Shown: positions 11,016 to 21,550 of the stretch, one piece after another
How positions within the stretch are numbered: the stretch's first letter is position 1
How the letters are laid out: each line of letters starts with the position of its first letter
Assembly: GCA_951640165.1 (NCBI GenBank)
Contig: OX621243.1
Location: 6,510,001-6,574,000, forward strand
Origin: Pseudoips prasinana
Lineage: Eukaryota > Arthropoda > Insecta > Lepidoptera > Nolidae
Reading direction: 5' to 3'
Length of the DNA: 64,000 nucleotides
Made by a program: the position numbers and the translations under genes
The notes under the pieces: generated by a model
What the model was told of the DNA's origin: nothing
The model's database searches: none
Seen by the model: only the letters and a program-made list of their open reading frames with translations

Positions 11016-12000
11016 TTGCTTGATACGATCTCTCTTTTATTGGATAGATTCGTGACCAGGTTTCATCCGAGTCCAGCAAACAAATTCAGATATTATAATG
11101 TGTACAAAAGGCGACTCAATAACGATTTGCTTAACCCAAACACGCGGAATAATTACTACATTAGGAATCGAATATTTAACAAAATCGTTAACAAAAATAA
11201 AATATTTCATGATTACTAGGTATATTAACCAAATACAAATACAAAATATAAATAATCATTCTCCTTATAACGCATCTATAAATAGTTTATCAAATATATT
11301 GTTTATGCCTGGCACTATATCATTTGAGATATACAACACTATAATGAGTTTAACAAATACATGGAGCGCAGGTTACGATTATGTAACGACGAAAGTTATA
11401 AAATACATTTCGCGTTAAATATCTCCAGTCCTTGGTTAAGTTATAAAGGGCGTATTTCTTAAGGCTTTAAAATTATCGGTAACAAAACTAGTCTACAAGA
11501 AAAACGATAATGATAAAAACTAATTTAAAACCCAACACTGTTAGCTTGTGAACAGTATGGTTTTAAGAAATGTAAAAACATTGATATGGCTACATATGGA
11601 TTAGCTGATAAAATTATAAAAATCTAGATCCCGGAACGAGTGAGGTTCATGGCTTTAAGTAAAGCGTTTGATTTTGATTATTATAAATTTTAAAAAATAT
11701 ACATCAGAACATTTTCCTATCTTTCAAAGATATGCAAATATGTGGAAATGTTCTCAACTTGCTAAAATCTTTAAATAAGTTTATGGTATATAATTACAAA
11801 GCTGTGTTCTTAAACAAAAACGCAAGTAACATATTTATCCCCAGCACGAATTAACTTAAGGCAGCGTACTAGGTCCTCTTTTATTTCTAATATATGTACA
11901 TTAAGGACATGCCTAATATAATTTAACAACCAATGACTCTTTATATTATATTATCATTAGCACAGAAATGGTCGGGTCTAAAACAAGCATTTAATATGAA
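11016..12000 (+). pseudogene. Decayed CR1/jockey-type LINE
   Basis: Fragments of a reverse transcriptase can be read in changing frames: an FEIYNTIMSLTNTWSAGYD segment (11330-11400) that matches [14 protein letters not shown] of the LINE at 22387, a worn ALSKAFDFD block near 11650, and GSVLGPLLFLIYV near 11865. Stops are frequent. The piece 11649-11835 is nearly duplicated at 13719-13905. Confidence 0.75.
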
Positions 12001-12254
12001 GTATAAAGACATACGATTTATTTCCTATTGAGATTATTTAGACTACATGGGTTTTCCATATGAAAAAATATATATTCATTATTATTTCAAACATTTTATT
12101 TAAAAACAACTTATTACTAGGCTGATTAAGATTTAGAACAATAAAATATTCTAGCAAATGCTGAGATGGTGCCATTTCAGGCTTGCACGGACAACAAGTG
12201 TCTATTTTTTCATTTTATATATAATTATCATGTTATAGATATTCCTGATATATT

Positions 12255-14451
12255 TTAACAGTTGCTAATATTAGGCAGATCACTCCTGCAGTACTTGTTA
12301 TACGTAGACCACGCGCTCCAACCCTGGCTACTGTAGATCCTCTTGGCGCATGTCGACGCGGCGGTAATGTTATCTGTTACCACCTCTGGAATCATAACAA
12401 TAGGAGTCCGTAAATAGAAGGGAATAGGAAATTACCGTAGAGACTTTCAACATACTACATTCGATTGAATCGCATCTGACATTATTAGTCTTAGTGATCG
12501 AATAAGTGCGATAATGTTACTATATGTGCATAAAAATATCGATTCCTTCTGTAAAAGGAGCGATACACATAATGTAAATTATACTAGATATAAGAATCAT
12601 ATTGCATACTACCCGTCTCCACAAATAAGTTACTCTTTTATCAACGTATAAGATACTATAACAAACATGATATTAGAGAATTGTCTACGAATAAGTTTAA
12701 AAGAATTATTAAAGCCAAATTGTGTAGCAGGGCATATTACAAATTTTCTGATTATTTAGGTGACATAAGTGCTTAGGATTGATTTTTTCTGAGTGAACAG
12801 ACATGATTGTAATTAATATTAAGTATATTTTATTTTTAAAAAGCGGCCAAGTGCGTGTCGGACTCGCCCATGAAGGGTTCCGTAGCAGCAAGTAACAATA
12901 TAAAAGTTATAATATAAAAGTTCTTATATAAAAGTTCTTGTAGTAGTGGATTGAATGAAAGGGAAACTGCGGTTTATGATTTATGACGTATTAAAAAAAA
13001 CTGCTGACTACATCTCGTTCAAACCAATTTTCAGTGAAAGTTTGCTAAGTAAGAAAAAAGTGGCAGTGACATAGGGACGGACAGACATGACGAATCTATA
13101 AGGGTTCCGTTTTTTATGGAACCCTAAAAAGGATTCCTTCTGAGTTTTCTGGCAGTGTTTCTCGGTAGCTGCCACGTCATGCACTGCACGGTAGGGTAAA
13201 AAAAGGACTGTTCCACATAAATGTAATTTTATTACGGAATAAATGATTTTTGACTTATACATATATATACTTTTACATTTACCATTGTATCTATAGCCAG
13301 AAGGTATAGTAGTTTTGTAACTGAAATTCCTTAAAATCTTACGTTTGCAGGTGATGTTGCAGCCTTTCCCCGCGGTAGCGGTAGTACTGCACCAGTACTC
13401 GGAGCCGATCTGGAACAGCCCATAGTACCGGTGTCCTTTACTGTTCAGAGGGCTGACTGCTGCCGTGTTTCTTGAGCTCTCTTTCTCCACCACGCACACC
13501 CCTGGTAATGAAGTATTATTAATAGGTGTTGGAACCTGAAGAGAGTGCCGATCATGACTAGCGTGCTCTACACCACATAATACAGACCGAGGTTCAAATC
13601 AAAGAAAAATTCTTAGTGCCAGCTGCGTAGAAAATTTCTTAGTACCAACCCAAAGGTTGGGAGTTGGCGATATTAACACACTCATATTTAACGTCTTTCC
13701 AGTCGTGTCGCTTTTCATCCCATATGGCTTTGAGCAAAGCGTTTGATTTTGATTATTTGAAAATTTTAACAAATAAACATCAGAACATTTTCCTATCTTT
13801 CAAAGATATGCAAATACGTGAAAATGTTCTCTATTTGCTAAAATCTTTAAATAAGTTTATGATATATACAAAGCTATGTTCTTAAACAAAAACGCAAGTA
13901 ATATGTGTACACATGAGAGTGATGGAATAGAAAATATCTGTGTGTTTGCGCCCACACTATAATATGTCCCACGAAGATGGCTATCGCTGGTCGAAATTCG
14001 GCCATGGCGGCTAGTCTCAAGTCACTATAGCTAAAATTCGATATTGAGGACATAAATAAAAAATAAAATAACCCTTGCATATTATACGGCCGACACCAGT
14101 TGAACTGCAGTATGTGCTAGTATTCATTTTTACCTTCAAACCAGTTAAGTTTACAACTTATTTTATTTTATTTTACATTTTTTGGGATACTTACAGCTAG
14201 CAGGTAACTTAAACATAACTTATAGAAATCTAAAAGCCATTTACAAGTTTCCACTGATAGATATTACATTAATAAATTAGGTTAAAGGTCGGTTAGCAAA
14301 TGCGAAATTATGACTTACATTCTCTTAGTTGGTTTTCAGGAAATCCTTGTCTCCTCAATTCCCGGGCCAATTCACATCTGCTGAAAACTTTTGCTTCTGT
14401 ATGAACACAAAGTGCCACAAAAGCGCAAAGGACTATTGTGAATTTCTGCAT
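12255..14451 (-). CDS. Lysozyme-like protein A (c-type, Asp52 lost)
   Basis: Three exons on the minus strand: 14451-14319 (133 nt), 13501-13343 (159 nt) and 12385-12255 (131 nt), with GTAAGT and GTAAGA donors and CCAG acceptors. They splice in phase 1 at both joins to 140 residues. Residues 1-20 form a signal peptide ([20 protein letters not shown]); the mature chain starts [17 protein letters not shown] and has the eight cysteines of c-type lysozymes, so a secreted four-disulphide fold is expected. The Glu of the active site is kept (VVEKESS), but the DYGLFQIN motif reads YYGLFQIG, so the second catalytic acid is tyrosine. Loss of peptidoglycan hydrolysis is inferred; a binding or immune-modulating role, as proposed for other lepidopteran lysozyme-like proteins, is possible. 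Intron 2 carries a partial GGTTCCG repeat (12840-13131), intron 1 a LINE piece and SINE debris. Confidence 0.88.
12840..13235 (-). repeat. Repeat fragments in lysozyme A intron 2
   Basis: Positions 12840-13131 are a partial reverse copy of the GGTTCCG element, starting at GCGGCCAAGTGCG. Positions 13135-13235 are the segment shared with 5955-6050. Confidence 0.7.
13600..14045. repeat. LINE piece flanked by S3 SINE debris in intron 1
   Basis: Positions 13719-13905 copy the LINE segment at 11649-11835 ([11 protein letters not shown] and [11 protein letters not shown]). S3 SINE words flank it on both sides (GCCAACTCCCA-like and GAGAGTGATGGAATAGAAA), so the LINE piece appears to lie within SINE sequence or to have moved with it. 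Confidence 0.65.
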
Positions 14452-14529
14452 GATTATTAGACTTTAGTAATTTACTGGTAGTAGAACGGGATCACTTTTA
14501 AGTTCCGTTGTGTGAAATGAGTGCTGAAT

Positions 14530-14563
14530 TATGTTTATATAGGAGTTAGTTATCAGCTAATCG
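14530..14563 (-). promoter_or_regulatory. Lysozyme A promoter: GATA site and TATA box
   Basis: Read on the minus strand, GATTAGCTGATAACT is followed about nine bases later by CTATATAAACA, roughly 80-110 nt before the ATG. The same arrangement precedes genes C and D, which is why I call it functional. TGATAA is a GATA-factor core; GATA factors drive fat-body immune genes in insects. Confidence 0.65.
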
Positions 14564-14628
14564 CAAGTAGGATCTATTGGTGAATCATCTTTATCTAATT
14601 ATCCGAAAACCTTTTTCCCTAAAACGTT

Positions 14629-14664
14629 AGGGGGTCATAGATAAGGCCTTATCTTTGACCCCCT
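14629..14664. repeat. Loop-free palindrome upstream of lysozyme A
   Basis: The 18-bp arms (AGGGGGTCATAGATAAGG and its complement) meet with no spacer and differ at one base. It lies about 180 bp upstream of the gene A start codon. From 14670 to 15560 I see only AT-rich non-coding sequence. Confidence 0.75.
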
Positions 14665-15570
14665 TAACTTTTATTAGGTAGGTAGTTAAGTAGTAGTAAT
14701 TACAGTTAATGAAGATAACAACAATTTTAGCTTATCAGATAGGCTGTTTTATTGGCATTAAGTGAAAAATAATGTGTACTACTGTAATTTATATGATGCA
14801 TTATTATACTAACTTGTTTTAATTGCCTAAATTATAAGTTCAATCAACATTCGGTTAGATAATGTTCTTCCACAAACTAATAATCATTAACCATTTTGAA
14901 TATTCATCAATTCATTTTTCATTTTTTTTGTTTTTGTACAAACATTATAGGTAATTAATATGTTGTGATCAGTAATAGTATCTCTATGTTTTACCATTAT
15001 CGGCATACAAATTAATAACAAAAAAAACAAAATTTTCATACATGTTAGTATAGGAAACATCGCTTAATCAATAGTTATCAAGCCCACACACTAGTATTAG
15101 TAAGTAATCATAAGAAGACCAATAAATAGGAGTAACAATAATATGGTATATAACATATAACAATAATAATATGGGCTTATTCAGTATCCCTAAATTATGT
15201 TAAACGATCTATATTATCACTAAATCATAATAAAAAAATCTTTAAAAGGTAACGAATAATTTAAAGCTAATGTCGGCAACCTTAAATTGACTGGCCTGAT
15301 ACAACAATCACATCTAACAACTGCCGTTTGTATTTGGGAGTAAAAGCTCAAACAATAATAATTGTGTCTACTGCAATGATATTTTATTCAAGATATGTTC
15401 CGTTACGTAACCAGACTTTTAAAATATGGTCCCGCTGGTATAGTGCACACATGTTGATAAGTTGCACTAATGAATAGTATAAAAGAAAGGATAAACATGT
15501 AAATAAAAGAGATAGCTGTCATTTAAACAATTGCGCTTCTAATGTTTAATCCAGGCATAGATTATAAGGC

Positions 15571-15594
15571 AAAACGTCCCACTTGGGACGTTTT
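15571..15594. repeat. Hairpin with 11-bp arms
   Basis: AAAACGTCCCA and its complement are separated by two bases and followed by a T run. In a eukaryote this is not a terminator; it joins the list of short foldbacks. Confidence 0.7.
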
Positions 15595-15656
15595 TGAGTC
15601 TTCACAAAGCGCGCGCTATAACATATCTGGCTCTTTTTACGTATAATATCATAACT

Positions 15657-16024
15657 GCCTCGTTGGTCTAGCGGTAGCGTGTTCAACCGCAGATAATGAG
15701 GTCCTGTGTTGAAGTCCCGGGCCGGGCCAAAAAGTGATTTTAGAATTTTTCCGTAAAAAGAATTTTTTCAGTATCAGCCCGAAGTCTGGAAGTTGGCGGT
15801 AATACACCCCCGTGCCTCGGAGAGCACGTAAAGCCGTCGGTCCTGTACCTGAACTCTTTCCGGTCGTGTCGCTAGGCGTCCCATCGGATCATGAGAGTGA
15901 TGGAATAGAAAGTGCCCCTGTGTTTGCGCACACACTTGTGCACTATAATATGTCCCGCGCAATTGGCTAGTCTCCATTAAGACTGGCCGCCGTGGCCGAA
16001 ATTCGGTCGGGAGGACATCATCAT
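15657..16024 (+). repeat. tRNA-derived SINE, family S3, full copy
   Basis: The head GCCTCGTTGGTCTAGCGGTA followed by GAAGTCCCGGGCC is a tRNA-like A/B box region. The body holds AGCCCGAAGTCTGGAAGTTG and the end is CGGTCGGGAGGACATCATCA. It serves as the reference copy for the fragments elsewhere. Confidence 0.8.
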
Positions 16025-16128
16025 TAGTCTAGGTACTGGTTACATTTCTAGTCTTATGTTTACTTAACACTAGAAGGTTATTATTTTACACACAACTGAC
16101 GTATAGTCGTATGGCTGAAGGAAAAGAA

Positions 16129-16275
16129 TACCCAACCCCATTTTATCCCATGAGGGGCGTTGAAGTCGACCCGAATATCTCCCAGAGAAAGGTTAGCAGG
16201 GTCTCTCTTAGTACTATGACCATCATACTGTGATCGCCAACCCGTCTGCCAAGCGTGGTAATTATGACTAATCCC
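16129..16275 (+). repeat. S5 SINE copy
   Basis: ATCCCATGAGGGGCGT, CCGAATATCTCCCAGAGAA and CCAACCCGTCTGCCAAGCGT match the family. Non-coding. Confidence 0.75.
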
Positions 16276-16364
16276 ATCAAATGACGGACACAACTCCATT
16301 GCGGAAATTGATCGTGCATACAGGGTGAATGGATATTTAAGACTTCTCACATTCTTTCAATTAA

Positions 16365-16487
16365 GTTTCAGGAAATCCCTGTATTCTCTATTTTCTTGTC
16401 AACTCAGACCTCGTAAAAATGTTTGCTTCGGTATGCGTAACGCTTCGCAAAAGTACCTAAAAAGATTATTAGTTTTGCGATGATTAG
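16365..16487 (-). pseudogene. Relic lysozyme first exon
   Basis: On the minus strand, CTAATCATCGCAAAACTAAT corresponds to CTAATAATCATGCAGAAATT of gene A, with the ATG mutated. It continues through GAAGCAAACATTTTTACGAG and AGGGATTTCCTGAAA, aligning to the end of the signal peptide and the RQGFPE segment. Indels disrupt the frame. Upstream, beyond the S7 SINE, CAGGATCTTTTGGGGAATCC (near 16867) matches GGATCTTGCGGGGAATCC upstream of gene C, so part of the promoter region survives. No second or third exon of this copy was found. Confidence 0.75.
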
Positions 16488-16509
16488 GTAACTCATACCT
16501 AATTTTTAT

Positions 16510-16815
16510 TTCTTTTTTTATGTCAAAGGACGACATACGAGCAAGCGGGTCACCTGATGGTAAGTGATCACCGCCGCCCATGGAAACTCGCAACAGGTGT
16601 CACGGGTGCGTTGCCGGCCTTTAAGAGTCAGCAAAGAAGTGTTGCTGACCCTTCCGCCCTCCTCCCAATGAGCTCTGGCGACCTTACTCACACGCAGAAA
16701 CACAAAATTAAAGTTTTTATTAAAGAATGTCTTCTGTAAGGTGGCGGTACTTCCCCAGTCGGGCTGCTCTTTGAGCGAATGAAAACTGTGCCCTACCTCT
16801 CTTAAATCATTGGAA
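16510..16815 (+). repeat. SINE-like repeat, family S7
   Basis: It shares GTCACCTGATGGTAAGTGATC, GCGTTGCCGGCCTTTAA and AATGAGCTCTGGCGACCTTA-type words with 32010-32300. It splits the relic lysozyme exon from its former promoter. Confidence 0.8.
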
Positions 16816-17175
16816 ACTCATGATCTTCACTTACCCCTAAGTCTGAATTGAATATCCAATCATAATCAGGATCTTTTGGGGAATCCTTTATATCTGTTAT
16901 CTATGTTTACCGACAAACCTAAATAACTACTTACTTAGATACAGACTCAGATAAAGCTAAAATTTTTCGTTTTACAGGCTGTTTACAGACAGTAGTGAGT
17001 AATTTTGTTGATAATAAATAATACATGATTATTATGATGATCACATGCAGACTGTTCTACTGGCCTACATTTTAATCATTCGATTTGACAAAATATAGTC
17101 TCATGATTCATAAATGAAAACCGGCAAATTGTAAATCCTCACAACGACATATAAAACAGTATTTTCATAATTATA

Positions 17176-18525
17176 CATTCCGTCAAAAAAGTATCGGGAA
17201 TGGATGATTTGTTTATGGTTCCAAATTCAAATTTTTGTTTTTTTTTGGTTGTTGTTAGATTGGCACAACTGTTTTACATTTTGGCGCGGAGTTTGAGTTG
17301 CATCTGTTATTTATATTAAATACAGTGCTGGTTTTAGTAATATCATATATAGTGTGTATTGCGAATTTCATAATGGACAAAAATATCGAACAAAGTGTTT
17401 GTCTTAAATTTTGCATCGCTAATGGAATTCCGTGTTCGGAGTCACTGAAAATGTTACGATTTTATCAAAAACTCGTGCTTATGAGTGATTCAACGCGTCC
17501 AAAAGCGGTCGAGATGTGATGAAAGATTTGCCTCGCTCTGGTAGGCCATCAACGTCTGCAACTGAAGTTAACATCGCAAAAGTGAAGGAAATAGTGACTG
17601 AAAATCCTCATTCAACTCTGAGAGAGATAGCCGCCGAACTTTCTGTATCTCACGAGTCGATTCGGACCATTTTAACTAATCATTTGGGTATGAAACATGT
17701 TGCCGCTCGGCTAGTCCCAAAAGATCTGAATTTTCTCCAAAAACTCAATCGCATGAAAGTCGCTGAGGACATGGTACAACGAGTCAATTTCGACCCAACA
17801 TTCATGAAACATTGTTACTGGTGACGAGACGTGGGTTTACGAGTTTGACATGCAAACTAGTCAACAAGCTCCGGAGTGGCGCCTTTCAGCTGAACCGAAA
17901 CCGAAAAAACCACGCCAAAGTCGATCAAAACTCAAAGTCATGTTGACTGTTTTCTTTGACTATCGCGGTGTTGTGCTCTCTGAGTTCTTACCGGAAGGTC
18001 GAACGGTAAATAAAGTATATTATTTGAACGTTATACGACGGCGTTTAAGACAGCAAATTCGACGAAAAAGGCCAGATTTGTGGAAAGAAAATTCTTGGAT
18101 TTTGCACCACGACATGCGACAATGCGCCTTCGCCTTCCTTTTGGTCAAAAATTCGTTCACAATGATGGCCACAAGGCAACGAATTTTTGACCAAATACTC
18201 AAAAAATACCATCCAGCAACCACCATATTTACCAGATATGGCTCCAGCTGACTTCTTTCTTTTTCCTAAACTCAAATTACCACTTCGTGGTACCCGTTTT
18301 CAATCGGTAGAAGACATAAAGGAGAATTTGCGGCGAGAACTGAACTCAATTCCGAAAGCAGCGTTTAAAAAATGTTTTGATGAATGGATTATTCGTTGGC
18401 GTAAGTGTATCGTTTCTGAAGGAGCATACTTTGAAGGTGATAAAATAAATTTGGATGAATAACAAACATTTTGTAGGTATATTATTGATCTTTTCCCGGT
18501 AGATACTTTCTTTGACAGAGTAGTA
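17176..18525 (+). mobile_element. mariner-family transposon, decayed
   Basis: It is flanked by TA on both sides and has imperfect terminal inverted repeats: CCGTCAAAAAAGTATCGGG at the left against CTGTCAAAGAAAGTATC and CCGGG read from the right end. About 1.35 kb with a single transposase frame, the usual mariner layout. Confidence 0.85.
17373..18462 (+). pseudogene. mariner transposase, broken
   Basis: It starts MDKNIEQSVCLKFCIANGIP. The frame is disturbed near 17490, 17805, 18115 and 18185. Recognisable parts are the linker MKDLPRSGRPSTS, a helix-turn-helix (LREIAAELSVSHESIRTIL), the first catalytic Asp in GDETWVYEFD, the second in HHD at about 18105, and the third in PDMAPADFFLFPKLK. A 7-nt insertion follows HHD and disrupts the usual HHDNAPSH motif. 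Catalytic residues survive but no intact product is possible. Confidence 0.85.
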
Positions 18526-18640
18526 TACTACCAAAGGCCAGAGTGCGTAACTAAGTTTATCTGTGAAGCAGTTTTAGTCATCAATCAATATCAATACTCT
18601 TTATTATACACCAAATAAATTACAAGAATAGAACAAACAT

Positions 18641-18904
18641 CACCGTAGCCTAGTTGGTAGTGCTCCTGTCTACGAAGTCGGTGGTCCTGGGTTCGAATCC
18701 CGGTAAGTGCAAATATTTGTGTGATTAGCACGAATATTCGTTTCTGAGTGATGGATGTTTTCTATCCTATATATTTCTATTTAAGTATTTATCTATCTAT
18801 ATAAGTATGTATATAGTCGCCTGGTACCCATAGTACAAGCTTTGCTTAGTTTGGGACTAGGAAGATCTGTGTGACATTGTCCCTAGTTATTATTTTATTA
18901 TTAT
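18641..18904 (+). repeat. tRNA-derived SINE, family S2
   Basis: The head CACCGTAGCCTAGTTGGTAG plus GGGTTCGAATCCCGGTAAG is a tRNA-like A/B box pair. The body ends TTAGTTTGGGACTAGGAAG and GTGTGACATTGTCCC with an ATT tail. Other copies are at 36437 and 58179 (reverse). The shared TTAGTTTGGG core links it to family S1. Confidence 0.85.
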
Positions 18905-18914
18905 ATAATGTGCA

Positions 18915-19105
18915 ATTTTATTATCAGTCGAGGGGCATCCACAGCTGCACAAATGCTTCCCCCAAAATCTTTACAATTCTTGTCTTGCGCTACCCGCAAT
19001 CCATTGGCTTCTAGCGCGTATCACAAGATGATCAGTCCATCTTATAGGGAGTCTGCCCACGCTCTGAGTCTTTCGGTTCGTGGTCACCACTCGAGAACCT
19101 TTCTG
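18915..19105 (-). pseudogene. RTE-type LINE, 3' fragment, reverse
   Basis: The reverse complement reads GAAAGGTTCTCGAGTGGTGA and continues through a worn version of the WRPRTG...GRPPTRWTD tail seen at 39460-39530. No complete domain remains. From 19110 to 19960 there is only non-coding sequence plus the hairpin at 19432. Confidence 0.75.
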
Positions 19106-19431
19106 TGTTTTCGTAATTACCCTTAAACGGTACCTGTTGCAGATATCCTTCTATTGTACACTAGAAAAAAAACCAAACACACATAATTTGCACATATTCA
19201 TCCTATCTAATGGCCTTTATTTGAAAACTACGACTTGCATTTTAATCGTGCAATGTATAACTATACGCCCACTTAATTGTCGAACGGTGAAGATTCCAGC
19301 GAACTCTATTGCGACATATAAAATGATGAAGATTTTTGTTATAAGTTAAGTAAAATAAATACCTAATACTTATTGTACACCATAATTTACAGTTAATCTT
19401 TGAATACATGGATTAAGTACAATGGGGACCG

Positions 19432-19468
19432 AATCGCAGTAGCGATAAGTCCTCCCGCTACTGCGATT
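19432..19468. repeat. Hairpin with 13-bp arms
   Basis: AATCGCAGTAGCG (19432-19444) and its exact complement (19456-19468) are separated by 11 nt. Confidence 0.8.
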
Positions 19469-19970
19469 AGTTCCCACCAGATATGACAACGAAAGAAGCG
19501 GGCAACTAGGTTGATCACAACAGGTCAATTATTTCCGATAATACTATATTTGTTTTAATAATAATTTATACATTAAACATGTATATTGTATCCTCTAGTA
19601 GGTAACTCCTACAAGGAAAACACAATACTTACCTTGATATTTACTCGATAGAAACAAATGTATTTCTTATTTCTTTCTGTCGAGAAAACATATTCTCTTC
19701 AGGCTCTAATTATTATAATTGTTCCTGTCTACCCAATATTGTTACAAATTAAGTTGTAATAAACTAGTCTTGTAGGTATTTAGCAATTAATTTATCCCAT
19801 TGCTACTAAATTGAAAAATATTAAGTTGTAATAAATATGTTTTAATTACATTTAGGTTACGATGCCTTTACTGCTAGATCAGACATTTGAGGCGAGAGTG
19901 GGTTCAAGCCGTCTTACAAATAAGATTACAAACTAAGTAACCCTCGCATGAAAGGGTCGGTTTTAAGGGA

Positions 19971-20190
19971 CCTTTTGTGCAACTGACATTAAGACGCGAA
20001 TATGCGGGCTGCTCGAACGATTGAAGATTGAAGGGGACATTTTATCGATAGTAAAGCAAATTCGTGGAGCAATCATTGTCATACTCTCGGAGTGTGACGC
20101 CAGAACCTCAACTTGTTGTAGTTCATTCATGACATCGTCATCTAGACCGTCTGAACCGTTCCTAGACCGGACATTGCCATTGAAAATCGG
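19971..20190 (-). other. Unidentified open stretch on the minus strand
   Basis: About 70 codons are open on the minus strand, with an acidic run (RNGSDGLDDDVMNELQQ) and SHSESMTMIAPRICFTIDK, ending at a TAA near 19971. I recognise no family and see no clear splice sites. It may be a fragment of a gene or element, or chance. Confidence 0.2.
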
Positions 20191-20234
20191 TGATGATTTT
20201 AACGTTATAAACGGTTGTCATAATTTTTCATTTC

Positions 20235-20510
20235 ATTTATTTACCTCACGCTCATAGCTAGATGCTCTCAACGGTCTGTAAGTGATCGGTGAGGTTAAGT
20301 AACTAGGCTCGCGGTCAGTCCATAGATGGGTGACCGCCGAACTGGTTTTAATTTCTGAGCGTCTCCGTGCTTCGGAGGGCACGTTAAGCTGTCGGTCCCG
20401 GTTGTAGTCATTAGACAATAGTCGTTAAGCCATGTCAGAGGCCTACTGGGCGACTTGAACAACTCGGACACTAGAGTAGGTAACCACTGCCCATACGATA
20501 AGTAAGTATT
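20235..20510 (+). repeat. 5S-rRNA-derived SINE
   Basis: The head TGATCGGTGAGGTTAAGTAA and the block ATAGATGGGTGACCGCC match the internal A-box and C-box regions of eukaryotic 5S rRNA (consensus GAAGTTAAGCAACGTC and TTGGATGGGTGACCGCC). The 3' body (GCACGTTAAGCTGTCGGTC to CCCATACGATAAGTAAGT) is not 5S. A second copy starts about 90 bp downstream. Confidence 0.75.
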
Positions 20511-20602
20511 TATTTACCCGTGCAAAGCCTGATCGGATCGTTACCAATATTATAAAATGACAATACCTTTTTGGGCATTCTAGCATATTATGCTAAAAAA
20601 CC

Positions 20603-20838
20603 CAAAAAACCATATGCACTCACCGGTTCGTTAGTGATTGGCGAGGTTAAGCAACTAGGCACGTCATCAGTCCTTAAATGGTTTAATTTCTGTGCGTGTC
20701 CGTGGTTCGGAGGGCACGTTAAGCTGTCGGTCTCGTTTGTAGCCATTAGGCAACAATCGTGAAGCCATGGTAGAGGCCTAATGGGCGGCTTGAACAAATC
20801 CAACATTACGGTAACGACTGCCCATACGATAAGTAAGA
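20603..20838 (+). repeat. 5S-rRNA-derived SINE, second copy
   Basis: It has AGTGATTGGCGAGGTTAAGC, then a worn C-box region, GGAGGGCACGTTAAGCTGTC, and the CCCATACGATAAGTAAG end. Same orientation as the copy at 20235. Confidence 0.75.
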
Positions 20839-20907
20839 ATATAATAATTGAAGTTCTAAGCAATTCCGCACTTGTAGAACATTAAAATAATCTTTACCTC
20901 GCAAAAC

Positions 20908-20936
20908 GTTAGGTGTAGGTATTACCTACACCTAAC
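20908..20936. repeat. Palindrome, 14-bp arms, one-base centre
   Basis: GTTAGGTGTAGGTA, one base, then its exact complement. From 20940 to 21550 no gene is seen. Confidence 0.85.
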
Positions 20937-21550
20937 TAAACGTATCTGCTAGTAAGCAGTGCTCGCGGACTTCGTTCGCGTTATAAATATTTTTGTCCCC
21001 GCCCGTTTGTCCCGCGTAATACTTCGGGTTAAAAGTTCGGGATAAATAAAAACTATGATGATGAATCATAGAAGAGATCACATTTAGTTATAGCGGCCAA
21101 TTGTATTTTTTTTTAATGTAACTATGTTATTGTAATCTTGTATCCTATAATGTTTTAGTGTACAATTAAGAGTTATCTTATCGTATCATAGCCTATGACA
21201 CTCCGCAATAACGTAGCTTTCTATCGGTGAAATAATTTAGAAAATCGGTTCGGTAGATTCAGAAATTACTCCTTACAATGTCACAAACTCACAAGCCCAC
21301 AAATGTTACCTCTTTATAATATTAGTATAGATAAGTTCGGATGTTAATAGAATCCAAATAAAACTACAGTTTAATATACTCCATAGTTATAATTTAGTAG
21401 CAAAATACTTAGTTACTAGATATAATACAAATGCCTTCAAGTCTTAGGTAAAAAGTCTCTTAAATAATAATAAACCAATCCTAAATGATTTTTAGAGTAA
21501 ACAATGGGTCTAAGAAGCTGGTAACTGAGATCGACTCTTGAGTGGATAGT

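Noticed and set aside
15571..15594. Rho-independent terminator
   Set aside because: The stem plus T run fits a bacterial terminator, but the window is insect nuclear DNA with introns, so it is listed only as a hairpin.
20908..20936. Telomere-type TTAGG repeat
   Set aside because: GTTAGG occurs once per arm of a palindrome; there is no TTAGG array.
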